DNA from: Trinickia acidisoli
GTDB taxonomy: Bacteria > Pseudomonadota > Gammaproteobacteria > Burkholderiales > Burkholderiaceae
Assembly (NCBI RefSeq): GCF_017315725.1
Contig: NZ_JAFLRG010000001.1
Location: 1,736,001-1,800,000 of the forward strand
Direction: 5' to 3'
DNA length: 64,000 nucleotides
Below the pieces are notes generated by a model, which searched no databases, was not told the DNA's origin, and saw only the letters and a program-made list of their open reading frames with translations. A program made the position numbers and the translations under genes. Within the stretch, counting starts at the first letter, position 1; each line of letters begins with the position of its first letter. Of the stretch, positions 32,270 to 42,817 are shown one piece after another.

Positions 32270-32878
32270 ATGCGCTATTCGATCGAACACAAGCACGAGA
32301 CCCGCGAGCGGATTCTGGACGCCGCCGCCCGGCTGTTCCGGCGCGAGGGTTACGGCGGCTCCGGCATCGGTCCGCTGACGAAGGAAGCCGGCGTGACCAA
32401 CGGCGCGTTCTATGGACACTTCAAGTCCAAGAGCGAAGCGTTTCGCGCCGTGGTGCTGTCGGGCATGGAGCAATTGAGGGAAGCGATCGCGACGCTGAAG
32501 GCCGAGCACGGCGCGCGCTGGCGCCGTCCGTTCGTGGCGTTCTATCTGGGCCCTCGCCGGACTTGCGAACTGGGTGAAAGTTGCGCGCTGCCGAGCCTTT
32601 CGCCGGAGGTCATGCGCGCCGACGACGAGACGCGAGCGGCGTATGAAAAGGCGCTGCTGGCGATCATCGAGGAAGTGTCGTCCGGGCTGAGCGACGTGCC
32701 GGGTAGCGGCCGCTGCGACCGCAGCGATCGCGACGACCGTGCCATCGCGCTGCTTGCGCTGCTGTCGGGAGGCGTCACGGTGGCGCGCGCCGTCCGTGAT
32801 CCGGCGCTGTCGGAACGCATAGCGAACGCGGTCGTTCGCTATGCGACCGCGCTCACGGAAGGTGCGACGCGCGACTAG
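32270..32878 (+). CDS. TetR/AcrR family regulator
   Basis: This 202-aa repressor has an N-terminal helix-turn-helix (RERILDAAARLFRREGYGGSGIGPLTKEAGVTNGAFYGHFKSKSE, residues 11-55) of the TetR type. The ligand-binding C-terminal domain contains CALPSLSPEVMRADDETRAAYE, usual in the YxaF/LmrA-like subgroup. It is divergent from the tautomerase gene, and repeats in the shared promoter are its probable operators. The ligand is unknown. Confidence 0.92.
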   Translation: MRYSIEHKHETRERILDAAARLFRREGYGGSGIGPLTKEAGVTNGAFYGHFKSKSEAFRAVVLSGMEQLREAIATLKAEHGARWRRPFVAFYLGPRRTCELGESCALPSLSPEVMRADDETRAAYEKALLAIIEEVSSGLSDVPGSGRCDRSDRDDRAIALLALLSGGVTVARAVRDPALSERIANAVVRYATALTEGATRD

Positions 32879-32975
32879 AGCCGGCCCAGCCCGCGTCCGC
32901 GCCGCTCAGCCATTGTTCAGTCGAGACGGCGCGGGTACGATGCGCTGTCTTCACGATCCCGAGTCGATCCAGCCC

Positions 32976-34109
32976 ATGACGAGACTATTGCGGTGCCTTG
33001 GTTTGGCGTGTGCGCTATTCGCGCCGTGGGCGGTCGCGCCCGCGTCGGCGGCCGGCAAGAAGCACGACGACACCTACGTCGGCGATTTCAAAGGGTGGGA
33101 AGTCGTGTGCGATAACGTCACCCGCTGCACGGCCGAAGGCACCGACGACAGCGGCAGCGGCAACAGCCTCGTCGTTTGGCTGCAGCGTGACGCAGGGCCC
33201 GATGGCGCGGCAAAACTACAGATTGCGGCCGACACGCCGCTCGACGCGAATCGAATGCGCTTGGACGGCCATCCGTTTGCCGTAGATAGGTCGAAATGGA
33301 CCCTATGGCAAGACAAGGATGCGCAGACCTACGGCTATCGGCTGGCGACCGAGGATGCAGGCACCGTCTCGGCATGGGTGGCCGCCGCTCGCGATGCGGG
33401 CACGGTGAGCTTCGGCGATCCGGCAGCGGCGGCTACGCCGAAGCTCTCGCTCGCAGGCTTGAGCGCCGCGCTGCTCGCCATCGACGACCGGCAGGGGCGA
33501 ATCGGCACGGTGACGGCTTGGCGGCGTGCGGGAAGCAGCCCCGCGTCGGCCGTGCCCGTGGCGAAGCCTTTACCCGTGATCGGGCCTGCAACGCCGGGGC
33601 CGAGTCTCTCGGACGCCGAGCGGCAACGGCTGATCAAGTCGACGTTCGCCCAGTTTCACGCCGACGTCGACCGCTGCGACGTTGGCCTCGACGATGACGA
33701 CGTGAAAGGGGCGCTTCGCCACGGCAGCACGGCCGGTGCACTATCGGACAGCGAAGCGCTCGTATCGCTCGGATGCGGAGACAGCAGCGCGTATAACCCG
33801 ACCAGCCTTTGGTACCGGGTGTCGCGTCATTCGCCGTTTTCCGCGAAGCCCTTCGCTCCTGGCGAGGACGCCAAGAGCGGCAACGACGACGATGCTCCGC
33901 CCAACCAACTGACGAGTGCCGATTACGACGCGAGCAAGGGTGAATTCGAGATCTTCGATCGGGTACGCGGTATCGGCGATTGCGGCGATTTGATGACTTG
34001 GATTTTCGACGGCGCGAAGTTCGTCATGGCCCGGCGGCGATTCGAAGGCGCGTGCGCGGGCGTCTTCGTTGACGACTGGCCGTCGCTCTATCGCACGAAG
34101 GAGAAGTGA
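32976..34109 (+). CDS. DUF1176 secreted protein
   Basis: This 377-aa exported protein uses the ATG at 32976, which begins a good signal peptide (LLRCLGLACALFAPWAVAPASA). The mature part starts YVGDFKGWEVVCDNVTRCTAEG, the hallmark of DUF1176 proteins, which have conserved cysteine pairs and the C-terminal GIGDCGDLMTWIFDGAKFVMARRR. Molecular function of the family is unknown. A related secreted gene follows after 58 bp and may be co-transcribed. Confidence 0.85.
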   Translation: MTRLLRCLGLACALFAPWAVAPASAAGKKHDDTYVGDFKGWEVVCDNVTRCTAEGTDDSGSGNSLVVWLQRDAGPDGAAKLQIAADTPLDANRMRLDGHPFAVDRSKWTLWQDKDAQTYGYRLATEDAGTVSAWVAAARDAGTVSFGDPAAAATPKLSLAGLSAALLAIDDRQGRIGTVTAWRRAGSSPASAVPVAKPLPVIGPATPGPSLSDAERQRLIKSTFAQFHADVDRCDVGLDDDDVKGALRHGSTAGALSDSEALVSLGCGDSSAYNPTSLWYRVSRHSPFSAKPFAPGEDAKSGNDDDAPPNQLTSADYDASKGEFEIFDRVRGIGDCGDLMTWIFDGAKFVMARRRFEGACAGVFVDDWPSLYRTKEK

Positions 34110-34167
34110 GCTTGTGGTGAACGAATCGTGCTTGGTCCCTGGTTGACTTCGAGAGAGAGCAAAAAAG

Positions 34168-35310
34168 ATGAAGAGATTGCGCACGTTCCTGCTAACGGCC
34201 GTGCATGTGTTCGTGGCGCTCGCTGGACGAAACGCGTTTGCCGCGCAAGCGCCTTCCGCCGACATTCCTTTGAACGTTCCCGCGGCGTTTACCGCCTCCG
34301 CGATCACGGCGGTCGGCGGCGGGCTGTATTGCCTTGCCGGCGCCGTCTATCACGACGACGTGCCGAACGAGAGCGCAATGGTAGTGCTCGTCGATACGCA
34401 TGAGCGTCGCGTCGTGTGGAAGACCGACATTCCGTACGCCAAGGATCACTTCGACAACACGGCGCTCAAATGCGTGCGAAGCGGCCCGTTCTTCTATGCG
34501 CTCACGGAGGAGCGCACGGATTCCGTTGCGGATCAGAGCCAATCCGAAGTGGTGCTCAGCAAGATTTCTCCCACGGGAAAACTGCTGAAGGCACGGCGCG
34601 TCGACGTCGGCTTCGACGTATGGTCCAACCTGCTCGAGGCTGGACCGGAGGGATTGTCGCTCGTCGGCGGCGCGAGCACCGATTCGATCGATCACGGCGG
34701 CAAGCGAAGCTTGTTTCTCGCGCGCTTCGATCAGGACCTCGCGCGCCAGCAACGGGTCGTTTTACCCACCGGGGCATTCTGGCTGGGGACGCATGCGAAG
34801 CTCGAAGGACAAAGCCTACTGATTGCCGGGCAATTCCTGTCCAACGCGGGTACGACCGCTGCGGCTCACGAGGGGTATGCGGTTTCCAAAGTCGATTTCG
34901 GCAAAGCGCGTTACGTGTGGTCGACGCTCGTCTATCCGCTGGCGACTCAGTCGGAAGATGCCGTCTTCCTGCCGGACGGCAGCATCGCGGACATCGGCTT
35001 GAGCGATGACCATCTGCTCGTTTCCGTTGTCGATGCATCGGGACGCGTGGTGCAACGATTCTCGGAACCGAAAGCGATTTGCAGCGTAGATGCGCTGGGA
35101 GCCAAGGATTCGATTTTGCAGGCAGTGGGAAAGGCGTGCGGCAGCGAGCATGGCACGCTGATGCTCGACATCGATCTGGCGGGTGGGCATGTCGTTTCGT
35201 CGCGACAGGTCGGGGATGATACGACGGCGTCGTTGTTCGACGGCGACGCGCTGGTGAGCGTTGCGGCACCCGCACGCGGCGGCAAGGTATTGCGCCGTAT
35301 CGGCCGCTAA
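34168..35310 (+). CDS. hypothetical secreted protein, beta-propeller-like
   Basis: This 380-aa protein has a signal peptide (FLLTAVHVFVALAGRNAFA). The body is made of repeated short beta-strand units, such as VVLSKISPTGKLLKARRVD, LFLARFDQDLARQQRVVLP and LLVSVVDASGRVVQRFSEP, with the look of a six- or seven-bladed propeller. Three or four cysteines could form disulfides. I do not recognise a family. It follows the DUF1176 gene in the same direction and could be exported together with it. Confidence 0.7.
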   Translation: MKRLRTFLLTAVHVFVALAGRNAFAAQAPSADIPLNVPAAFTASAITAVGGGLYCLAGAVYHDDVPNESAMVVLVDTHERRVVWKTDIPYAKDHFDNTALKCVRSGPFFYALTEERTDSVADQSQSEVVLSKISPTGKLLKARRVDVGFDVWSNLLEAGPEGLSLVGGASTDSIDHGGKRSLFLARFDQDLARQQRVVLPTGAFWLGTHAKLEGQSLLIAGQFLSNAGTTAAAHEGYAVSKVDFGKARYVWSTLVYPLATQSEDAVFLPDGSIADIGLSDDHLLVSVVDASGRVVQRFSEPKAICSVDALGAKDSILQAVGKACGSEHGTLMLDIDLAGGHVVSSRQVGDDTTASLFDGDALVSVAAPARGGKVLRRIGR

Positions 35311-35451
35311 CGTCGAGCGCGGAGTCGAGGAAAAAGGGGGAAGCGCAACACAAGATGTTCTGCAGCAATAGTTACAAGTTTGAAATACGACTATCGGACT
35401 CGCCGCGCTATAGTGGCATCCAACCACGCTACGTATTTGAAGGGTGAAACC

Positions 35452-35772
35452 ATGAAATCTCTTGCACACGTCGTTTCATTAGCCGTCGGTGCGCTTGCCG
35501 TCGGCGTATCCACCTCGGCAATGGCGGGGGTGGGCATCGGCATCAACATCGGCATTCCCGCACCGGTGTACGTTGCACCCGCGCCGGTCTATGCGCCGCC
35601 TCCGCCGCCCGTCGTCTATCAACCGGCTCCCGTGTACGCCGCGCCGATGATCGTGATCGGCTGGCATGACGGCCGCTACTGGGACGGTCGCCGCTGGTGG
35701 GGTCACGATGAATGGTATCGTCATCACGGCGGCCGCGGGTACGATCATGATCGAGGCCACTGGGGCCACTGA
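35452..35772 (+). CDS. small secreted Pro/Tyr-rich protein
   Basis: This 106-aa protein starts at the ATG at 35452 after an AAGGGTGAAAC ribosome site. A signal peptide (VVSLAVGALAVGVSTSAMA) precedes a glycine-rich strand, the repeated units PAPVYVAP and PAPVYAPP, and a C-terminal stretch rich in Trp, His, Tyr and Arg (YWDGRRWWGHDEW). Such short envelope proteins are frequent in Burkholderia; their function is unknown. It is monocistronic and ends before a bidirectional terminator. Confidence 0.8.
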   Translation: MKSLAHVVSLAVGALAVGVSTSAMAGVGIGINIGIPAPVYVAPAPVYAPPPPPVVYQPAPVYAAPMIVIGWHDGRYWDGRRWWGHDEWYRHHGGRGYDHDRGHWGH

Positions 35773-35860
35773 TCCTCGATGATCTCGATCGATCCTCGGT
35801 CCTGAACGGCAGGCAATCAGGGAAGACTTTCGGCGGGGCTGCGTGGCTCGCCGGGATAAA

Positions 35861-35902
35861 ATAAAAACCGCCTCGGCAATACGCCGCAGGCGGTTTTTAT
35901 TT
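35861..35902. terminator. bidirectional terminator
   Basis: AATAAAAACCGCC and GGCGGTTTTTATT flank a short GC stem and loop. It separates the convergent small secreted protein and fabI genes and has U-runs on both strands. Confidence 0.8.
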
Positions 35903-36009
35903 GGGTTCGACCGAACACCGAATGCCGAATGTACGCGCTTACCGCTTTTGAGCCGCGCGAGCGCGCACAGGGCGCATCAATCGTACGAACAGCACGAGTA
36001 AAACGAACC

Positions 36010-36804
36010 TCACTCGGCCGCTTCGATCGCCATCCCACCGACGACGGCGTTGAAGCCGCTGTCGACGTGCATGATCTCGGCCGTCACGCCGCTCGCGAGA
36101 TCGGACAACAAGAACGCGGCGACATTGCCGACTTGCTCGATGGTCACGTTGCGCTTGAGCGGCGCAGCGTTTTCGACGAAGTCGAGAATCTTGCCGAAGC
36201 CTTTGATGCCGCTCGCGGCCAGCGTCTTGATCGGGCCCGCCGAGATGCCGTTGACGCGCACTCCCTTCGGTCCGACCGATCCGGCCATGTAGCGCACGCA
36301 CGCTTCGAGCGCGGCCTTGGCGACGCCCATCGTGTTGTAGTTCGGAATGACCTTCTCGGCGCCGAGATACGAGAGCGTCAGCAACGAGGCGTTCTGCGAC
36401 AGCATCGGCAGTGCGGCCTTGGCGAGGGCGGGGAAGCTGTACGCCGAGATGTCGTGCGCGATGCGAAAGCCCTCGCGCGTCATGCCTTCGAGAAAATCGC
36501 CGGCGATCGCCTCGCGCGGCGCGAAGCCGATCGAGTGAACCAGGCCGTCGAGTGTCGCCCAGTGCTGCCCCAGCGAAGCGAAGAGTGCTTCGATCTGCGC
36601 GTCGTCGGCGACGTCGCACGGAAACACGAGTTCGCTGCCGAATTCAGCGGCGAATTCGGTGACGCGGTCTTTGAACCGATCGCCGACATACGTGAAGGCG
36701 AGCTCGGCGCCTTCGCGTTTGCAGGCTTGCGCGATGCCGTAGGCGATCGAGCGGTTCGACAGCAGACCGGTCAGCAAAATGCGTTTTCCAGCGAGGAAGC
36801 CCAT
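36010..36804 (-). CDS. fabI: FabI, enoyl-ACP reductase (NADH)
   Basis: This 264-aa short-chain reductase carries out the last step of the fatty acid elongation cycle. The ATG at 36804 follows AGGAGAATTC. The cofactor motif [15 protein letters not shown] and the [14 protein letters not shown] segment are as in FabI. The catalytic Tyr-x6-Lys is seen as [11 protein letters not shown]. The motif [18 protein letters not shown] is also standard. Length is normal. It is divergent from the yejA gene. Confidence 0.96.
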   Translation of the reverse strand: MGFLAGKRILLTGLLSNRSIAYGIAQACKREGAELAFTYVGDRFKDRVTEFAAEFGSELVFPCDVADDAQIEALFASLGQHWATLDGLVHSIGFAPREAIAGDFLEGMTREGFRIAHDISAYSFPALAKAALPMLSQNASLLTLSYLGAEKVIPNYNTMGVAKAALEACVRYMAGSVGPKGVRVNGISAGPIKTLAASGIKGFGKILDFVENAAPLKRNVTIEQVGNVAAFLLSDLASGVTAEIMHVDSGFNAVVGGMAIEAAE

Positions 36805-36912
36805 GAATTCTCCTAGTGTTATCGGTGCCGGCGCCGTGCGCGCAAGCGCTGCACGTCGGTGGCGGTACGGGTTTGGGTAGAATTCTCTCACATTGCCACT
36901 TCCGATCTTCCG

Positions 36913-38823
36913 ATGACGGTGACGACGACGACGATAGGCCGGCGCTCATGCACGCCGCTGAGCGCCCGCAAGTTTTTCGCATGGCGTCTTCTTCTCGCAT
37001 GCTGTTTCGTCTGGGCGCTCGGCGCGGCAACGCCCGCCCACGCCGTCTATGCGATCGCGCAATTCGGCGAGCCCAAGTACCCGCCGAGCTTCAAGCACTT
37101 CGATTACGTGAACCCCGACGCGCCGAAAGGCGGCACGCTCGTCTTGGCCAATCCGAATCGGCTGACGAGCTTCGACAAGTTCAATCCGTTCACGCTGCGC
37201 GGCAACCCGGCCCCCGGCGTCGAAATGCTGTTCGAGAGCTTGACGACCGGCAGCAGCGACGAAGCGGCATCGGCATATGGGCTGCTCGCCGACGATATCC
37301 GTATCGCACCCGATCGCTTGTCCGTCACGTTCCACATCAATCCGCGCGCGCGTTTTTCGAACGGCGATCCGGTTACGGCCGAGGACGTCAAGTACTCGTT
37401 CGATACGCTCAAGAGCCCGCAAGCGGCGCCGCAGTACGCCGTGTTCTTCGGCGACATCGCGCGCGCGGTCATCGTCGATCCGGCGACGATCCGCTTCGAA
37501 TTTCGTCAGCCGAACCGAGAGCTGCCGCTGCTTGCCGGCAGCATCCCGATCTTTTCGCACAAGTGGGGGATGAAGCCCGACGGCACGCGCATACCGTTCG
37601 ATCAACTCGCGTTCCAACGGCCGATCGGCAGCGGCCCGTACGTCATCGATCGTTACGACAACGGCCAGACGATCACTTATCGGCGCGATCCGTCGTATTG
37701 GGGGGCGACATTGCCCGTGCGGGTCGGCACCGACAATTTCGACTACATCACGTATAAGCTCTACGCCGACAGCACCGCGCGGCTCGAAGCCTTCAAGGCC
37801 GGCGAATACGATGCGCTCGTCGAGTACATCGCTCGCAATTGGGCGCGGCGCGACGTGGGCAAGCGCTTCGATGACGGCGAACTCGTCAAGCGCGAGTTCC
37901 GCCAGCACAACGGCACGGGCATGCAAGGCTTCGTGATGAATTTGCGGCGGCCGCTGTTTAAGGACATCCGAGTGCGCAAGGCGCTGGACCTCGCATTCGA
38001 TTTCGAGTGGCTGAATCGGCAACTGTTTTTTGGGGGCTATACGCGGCTCGACAGCTACTTCGCCGATAGCGTCCAGCAGGCGAGCGGCATGCCGAGCGCC
38101 GGCGAGCTGGCGATATTGAACCCGCTGCGCGCGCAGCTCGACCCTTCGGTATTCGGGCCGATGACGGTGCAGCCGGTCACCGATCCGCCCGGTTCGCTGC
38201 GCGCCAATCTGCTCAAGGCGCGCGCGCTGCTGGCCGAAGCCGGCTGGCACTATCGCGACGGCGCGCTGCGAAATGCACAGGGGCAGCCGTTCCGGTTCGA
38301 GATCCTCGACGACTCAGGCGCATCGATGGAGCCCGTGGCGGCCGCCTACATCCGCAATTTGCAGAAGCTCGGTATCGAAGCGATTTTCCGTACGGTCGAT
38401 TTCGCATTGATCCAAAAGCGCTACGACACGTTCGATTTCGACATGACGTCGCTGCGCTACCCGGAAGTGCAAGTGCCGGGAACCGAGCAGGTCTCGCGCT
38501 TCGGCAGCGAGTCCGCCGACGAGCAGGGCTCGGACAATCTGATGGGCCTCAAGTCGCCGGCCGTCGATGCGATCTTGCGCGCGCTCGTGCATGCGCAGAC
38601 GAAGGAGCAGCTCGTCGATGCGGCGCGCGCGCTCGATCGGGTGCTCATGCACGGCTACTATGTCGTGCCGCAGTGGTACAGCACCACGCATCGCATCGCC
38701 TATAAGCGCACGCTGCGTTATCCGGCGACGCTGCCGCTGTACTATTCGGCGAACGATTGGATCGTGTCGACATGGTGGGTCGCGCCGTCGTCGCATGGCG
38801 GGACTCAGGCCGTGGCGCGCTGA
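36913..38823 (+). CDS. yejA: YejA-type peptide-binding protein of ABC importer
   Basis: This 636-aa periplasmic oligopeptide-binding protein belongs to the family 5 group. The ATG at 36913 gives a signal peptide ([19 protein letters not shown]). The motif [19 protein letters not shown] is typical of YejA, as are [22 protein letters not shown] and [20 protein letters not shown]. It is the first gene of a yejA-B-E-F operon that in enteric bacteria takes up peptides, including microcin C. A possible -10 box TAGAAT lies about 40 bp upstream. Confidence 0.9.
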   Translation: MTVTTTTIGRRSCTPLSARKFFAWRLLLACCFVWALGAATPAHAVYAIAQFGEPKYPPSFKHFDYVNPDAPKGGTLVLANPNRLTSFDKFNPFTLRGNPAPGVEMLFESLTTGSSDEAASAYGLLADDIRIAPDRLSVTFHINPRARFSNGDPVTAEDVKYSFDTLKSPQAAPQYAVFFGDIARAVIVDPATIRFEFRQPNRELPLLAGSIPIFSHKWGMKPDGTRIPFDQLAFQRPIGSGPYVIDRYDNGQTITYRRDPSYWGATLPVRVGTDNFDYITYKLYADSTARLEAFKAGEYDALVEYIARNWARRDVGKRFDDGELVKREFRQHNGTGMQGFVMNLRRPLFKDIRVRKALDLAFDFEWLNRQLFFGGYTRLDSYFADSVQQASGMPSAGELAILNPLRAQLDPSVFGPMTVQPVTDPPGSLRANLLKARALLAEAGWHYRDGALRNAQGQPFRFEILDDSGASMEPVAAAYIRNLQKLGIEAIFRTVDFALIQKRYDTFDFDMTSLRYPEVQVPGTEQVSRFGSESADEQGSDNLMGLKSPAVDAILRALVHAQTKEQLVDAARALDRVLMHGYYVVPQWYSTTHRIAYKRTLRYPATLPLYYSANDWIVSTWWVAPSSHGGTQAVAR

Positions 38824-38888
38824 AAACGAACCGCATCGCGCGGCGGCCTTCCTTCGATTTTGCTTCGCTCGTCCACTGGTGCCCGATT

Positions 38889-39935
38889 ATGTGGAGCTAC
38901 ATCCTCAAACGATTGCTGCTGATGATTCCGACGCTGCTCGGCGTGCTGACGGTGACGTTCGCCGTCATTCAGTTCGTGCCGGGAGGCCCCGTCGAGCAAG
39001 CGGCCTACGAGCTGCGCAAGGGAACGGCGCAAGAGGGGCAGGCGCGGCCGTTCGGCCTGCGCGTGCACTCGGGCATCGACGCGCAGCAACTCGCGCAGCT
39101 CAAAGCGCTGTATGGCTTCGACAAGCCGCCGCTCGCGCGCTATTGGCTCATGCTGTCGCGCTTCGCGCGCTTCGACCTCGGGCAAAGCTACTTCCACCAT
39201 CAGAGCGTGTGGTCGCTCGTCGTGTCGAAGCTGCCCGTGTCGATCAGCATCGGGCTATGGACGTTTTTCCTCTCGTATCTGATATCGGTGCCGCTCGGTA
39301 TTGCCAAGGCCATACGCAACGGCTCGCCGTTCGACGTGGCGACGAGCCTCGTCGTGCTCGTCGGCTACGCGATTCCAGGTTTCGTGCTCGGCGTGCTGCT
39401 GCTCGTGCTGTTCGGCGGCGGCTCGTTTCTGCAAATCTTCCCGCTGCGCGGCTTGGTGTCGGACAACTTCTCGCAGTTGAGTCTGCTCGGCAAGATCGTC
39501 GATTACCTTTGGCACATCGCGCTGCCCGTGACGGCGTCGGTCGTCGGCAGCTTCGCCGTCATCACGATGCTGACGAAGAACGCATTTCTCGACGAGATCA
39601 AAAAGCAGTACGTGCTGACGGCGCGCGCGAAGGGTTTGAGCGAAAAGCGCGTGCTCTGGAAGCACGTATTGCGCAATGCGATGCTGCCGCTCGTGGTCGG
39701 ATTTCCGGCCGCCTTCATCGGCGCGTTCTTTACGGGCAGCTTGCTGATCGAAACGCTGTTTTCGCTCGATGGGCTCGGGCTGCTCTCGTATGAATCGGTC
39801 GTGCGCCGGGACTATCCCGTCGTGCTCGGCACGCTGTATCTCTTCACGCTGATCGGGCTCGCGACGAAGCTGCTCTCGGATCTGTGCTACATCTGGGTCG
39901 ATCCGCGCATTCAATTCGAACGACTGGAGCGCTAA
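38889..39935 (+). CDS. yejB: YejB-type peptide ABC transporter permease
   Basis: This 348-aa inner-membrane permease starts MWSYILKRLLLMIPTLLGVL, a standard OppB-like N-terminus and first membrane segment. Six membrane segments are visible, with the EAA loop as VLTARAKGLSEKRVLWKHVL and a final segment SYESVVRRDYPVVLGTLYLF. The insertion GPVEQAAYELRKG after the first segment is typical of YejB. It starts 65 bp after yejA and is followed by yejE after 2 bp. Confidence 0.93.
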   Translation: MWSYILKRLLLMIPTLLGVLTVTFAVIQFVPGGPVEQAAYELRKGTAQEGQARPFGLRVHSGIDAQQLAQLKALYGFDKPPLARYWLMLSRFARFDLGQSYFHHQSVWSLVVSKLPVSISIGLWTFFLSYLISVPLGIAKAIRNGSPFDVATSLVVLVGYAIPGFVLGVLLLVLFGGGSFLQIFPLRGLVSDNFSQLSLLGKIVDYLWHIALPVTASVVGSFAVITMLTKNAFLDEIKKQYVLTARAKGLSEKRVLWKHVLRNAMLPLVVGFPAAFIGAFFTGSLLIETLFSLDGLGLLSYESVVRRDYPVVLGTLYLFTLIGLATKLLSDLCYIWVDPRIQFERLER

Positions 39936-39937
39936 CG

Positions 39938-41050
39938 TTGAGTCAAGCTCGCCCCCGTACGGGCGCCGATGCCGTTGCGCGCAGCGCGCTGCCGAGCGTG
40001 CTCGCCTCGCCCTCGCCGATGCGGCGCGTATGGCAGCGCTTCAAGGCGCAGCGCCTCGGTTATTGGAGCCTCGTGCTGTTCGTCATCGCCTTCGCCTTGA
40101 GCTTGGCCGGGCCGCTATGGTCGAACGACAAACCGCTCGTCGTGCGCTACGACGGCCATCTGTATTTTCCGATCGTGAAGACGTACGCCGAGACCACCTT
40201 CGGCGGCGACTTTCCCACGCCGGCCGATTACCTCGACCCGTTCGTGCGGCGTCGCTTCGCGTTGCCGGGCAATTTCGCCGTCTATCCGCCGAATCATTAC
40301 TACTACGACACGCTCAATTACTTCTCGCGCGAGCCCAATCCCGCGCCGCCTTCGCACGAAAACTGGCTCGGCACCGATGCCCAGGGGCGTGACGTATTCG
40401 CGCGGCTCTTGTACGGCTTTCGCGTGTCGGTCGAGTTCGCTTTGGTGCTGACGTTGATCGGCAGCGTGCTCGGCATTGCCGCGGGCGCGGTGCAGGGGTA
40501 TTTCGGTGGTCGCATCGACATCGTCGGGCAACGCTTGATCGAAATCTGGAGCGCCTTGCCCGAGCTGTATTTGCTGATCATCTTCGCGTCGATCTTCGAG
40601 CCGAGTTTCGTGCTGCTCATCGTCTTGCTGTCGCTGTTCGGCTGGATCGGCTTGTCCGATTACGTGCGCGCCGAGTGCCTGCGCCATCGGACGCAGGACT
40701 ACGTGCGTGCCGCGCGCGCGATCGGGCTTTCGAATTGGCAAATCATCTGGCGCCACGTGCTGCCCAACAGCATGACGCCCGTCATCACGTTCTTGCCGTT
40801 TCGCATGAGCGGATCGATTCTGGCGCTGACGAGCCTCGACTTCCTCGGCCTCGGTGTGCCGCCGCCCACGCCGAGCTTGGGTGAATTGCTTGCCGAGGGC
40901 AAGGCCAATCTCGACGCTTGGTGGATTTCGCTGTCGACGTTCGGCGTGCTGGTCGTCACGCTGCTGCTGTTGACGTTCATGGGCGATGCGCTGCGCAACG
41001 CACTCGATACGCGCATTGCCGATGCGATGCGGGCAGGAGGGAATCAATGA
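39938..41050 (+). CDS. yejE: YejE-type peptide ABC transporter permease
   Basis: This 370-aa permease partners YejB. The best start is a TTG at 39938, two bases after the yejB stop and with GGAG 9 bp before it; otherwise the first ATG is about 27 codons further in. The large periplasmic loop (DYLDPFVRRRFALPGNFAVYPP) is typical of YejE. The EAA loop is YVRAARAIGLSNWQIIWRHV. Membrane segments follow the DppC pattern. Its stop overlaps the start of yejF (ATGA). Confidence 0.93.
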   Translation: MSQARPRTGADAVARSALPSVLASPSPMRRVWQRFKAQRLGYWSLVLFVIAFALSLAGPLWSNDKPLVVRYDGHLYFPIVKTYAETTFGGDFPTPADYLDPFVRRRFALPGNFAVYPPNHYYYDTLNYFSREPNPAPPSHENWLGTDAQGRDVFARLLYGFRVSVEFALVLTLIGSVLGIAAGAVQGYFGGRIDIVGQRLIEIWSALPELYLLIIFASIFEPSFVLLIVLLSLFGWIGLSDYVRAECLRHRTQDYVRAARAIGLSNWQIIWRHVLPNSMTPVITFLPFRMSGSILALTSLDFLGLGVPPPTPSLGELLAEGKANLDAWWISLSTFGVLVVTLLLLTFMGDALRNALDTRIADAMRAGGNQ

Positions 41051-42693
41051 GCGCCGCATTTGCCACGCAAGGCACGCATGACGCCGCGGCCGCGCAGACC
41101 GAGCCGCTCCTAGCGCTCGAGCACCTGCGTATTGCGTTCGGCGATACGGTTGCCGTCGACGATCTGACGTTTGCGATCGGGCAGGGCGAGCGCGTCGCGC
41201 TCGTCGGCGAGTCGGGTTCGGGCAAGACCGTCACGGCACTCTCGATCTTGCGGCTCTTGCGCGATGCGCAAGTGAGCGGCGCGATCCGCTTGGCGGGCGA
41301 GGATTTGCTCGGCAAGAGCGAGCGCGCCATGCAGGGCCTGCGCGGCTCGCAGATCGCGATGATCTTTCAAGAGCCGATGACGGCGCTCAATCCGCTGTAT
41401 ACGATCGGCGAGCAGATTGCCGAGACGATCGTCGCGCATGAGGGCGTGCCGGCGCAGCAAGGTCGTGTGCGCGCCGTCGAGCTGCTGGCGCGCACAGGCG
41501 TGACCGAGCCTGGAAAGCGGGTGCTCAGCTATCCGCATCAGCTTTCGGGGGGGCAGCGTCAGCGCGCGATGATCGCGATGGCGCTCGCGTGCCGTCCGCG
41601 TCTGTTGCTGGCCGACGAACCCACGACCGCGCTCGACGTCACGATTCGAGCGCAGATCGTCGACCTGCTGCTCGACATCCAGCGCGACGAGGCGCAAAAG
41701 CGCGGCATGGCCGTGCTGTTGATCACGCACGACCTCAATCTGGTGCGGAGATTCGCACAGCGCGTGGTGGTGATGGAGCAGGGCGTGCTCGTGGAAAGCG
41801 GTTCGGTCGAGCGTATCTTCGAAGCGCCGCAGCATCCGTACACGCAGCGATTGATCGCGAGCCGTCCACAGCGGCAGGTGACACCGGTGCTACCGATCGC
41901 CCCGGTGCTGCTCGACGCGCAAGGTGTGTCGGTGGCGTTCCCGACGAAGGCGTCCGGTATGCGCGGATGGTTCCGCCCCGGCCGTTTCGAAGCGGTCTCG
42001 AACGCTTCGTTGAGCGTGAGGCAAGGCGAAACGCTTGGCATCGTCGGCGAGTCGGGCTCGGGCAAGTCGACGCTGGCAATGGCGCTGCTCGGGCTGCAGC
42101 GCACGGCGGGCGGGGCGATCGAGTTCCAAGGCCGGCCGCTGTCTGCCTATCGAGGCCGCGAGCAGACGCTCCTGCGCTCGAATATGCAGGTCGTCTTTCA
42201 AGATCCCTTCAGTTCGCTTTCGCCGCGGCAGACGATCGAGCGCGTCGTCGGCGAGGGGCTCGCGTTGCACTGCCCGCAGCTCGATGCAGCCGCCCGGCAC
42301 GATAAGGTGGTCGCGGCGCTGCGCGAAGTGGGGATCGATCGGACGGCGCTGGCGCGCTACCCGCACGAATTTTCGGGCGGGCAACGGCAGCGGATCGCGA
42401 TCGCCCGCGCGCTCGTGCTCGAGCCGCGCCTGCTCGTGCTCGACGAGCCGACGAGCGCGCTCGACGTCTCGATCCAGCAGCAAGTTCTAACCCTATTAAC
42501 AACGCTGCAGCACAAATACAACCTGGGCTTCGTATTCATCAGCCATGACCTGGCGGTAATAGGGGCGATGGCGCACCGGGTGGTGGTCATGCAAAACGGA
42601 GCGATCGTTGAAACGGGCGATGTCGAAAAAATCTTCTCCGAACCGGCGCATCCGTATACGCGAAAACTCCTGCACGCGAGTCTGCAAGAGTAA
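41047..42693 (+). CDS. yejF: YejF-type double ATPase of peptide importer
   Basis: This 548-aa protein is two ABC ATPases in tandem. The first has Walker A GESGSGKT, signature LSGGQRQR and Walker B LLLADEPT. The second has GESGSGKS, FSGGQRQR and LLVLDEPTSALD. An oligopeptide-type C-terminal motif ends each half (VERIFEAPQHPYTQRL; VEKIFSEPAHPYTRKLL). One chain therefore supplies both nucleotide sites of the YejBE transporter. It is translationally coupled to yejE. Confidence 0.95.
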   Translation: MSAAFATQGTHDAAAAQTEPLLALEHLRIAFGDTVAVDDLTFAIGQGERVALVGESGSGKTVTALSILRLLRDAQVSGAIRLAGEDLLGKSERAMQGLRGSQIAMIFQEPMTALNPLYTIGEQIAETIVAHEGVPAQQGRVRAVELLARTGVTEPGKRVLSYPHQLSGGQRQRAMIAMALACRPRLLLADEPTTALDVTIRAQIVDLLLDIQRDEAQKRGMAVLLITHDLNLVRRFAQRVVVMEQGVLVESGSVERIFEAPQHPYTQRLIASRPQRQVTPVLPIAPVLLDAQGVSVAFPTKASGMRGWFRPGRFEAVSNASLSVRQGETLGIVGESGSGKSTLAMALLGLQRTAGGAIEFQGRPLSAYRGREQTLLRSNMQVVFQDPFSSLSPRQTIERVVGEGLALHCPQLDAAARHDKVVAALREVGIDRTALARYPHEFSGGQRQRIAIARALVLEPRLLVLDEPTSALDVSIQQQVLTLLTTLQHKYNLGFVFISHDLAVIGAMAHRVVVMQNGAIVETGDVEKIFSEPAHPYTRKLLHASLQE

Positions 42694-42817
42694 ATCACGG
42701 CAATTAACACGGTACCCCGATTGTTTTTTTAATTTGTTTTGACATTCGGTAACATCGTGGCTAGTATCGTCCAAACTTTTCACAATTCCCTGATTCTTAA
42801 GCAAAACCTACCGACCA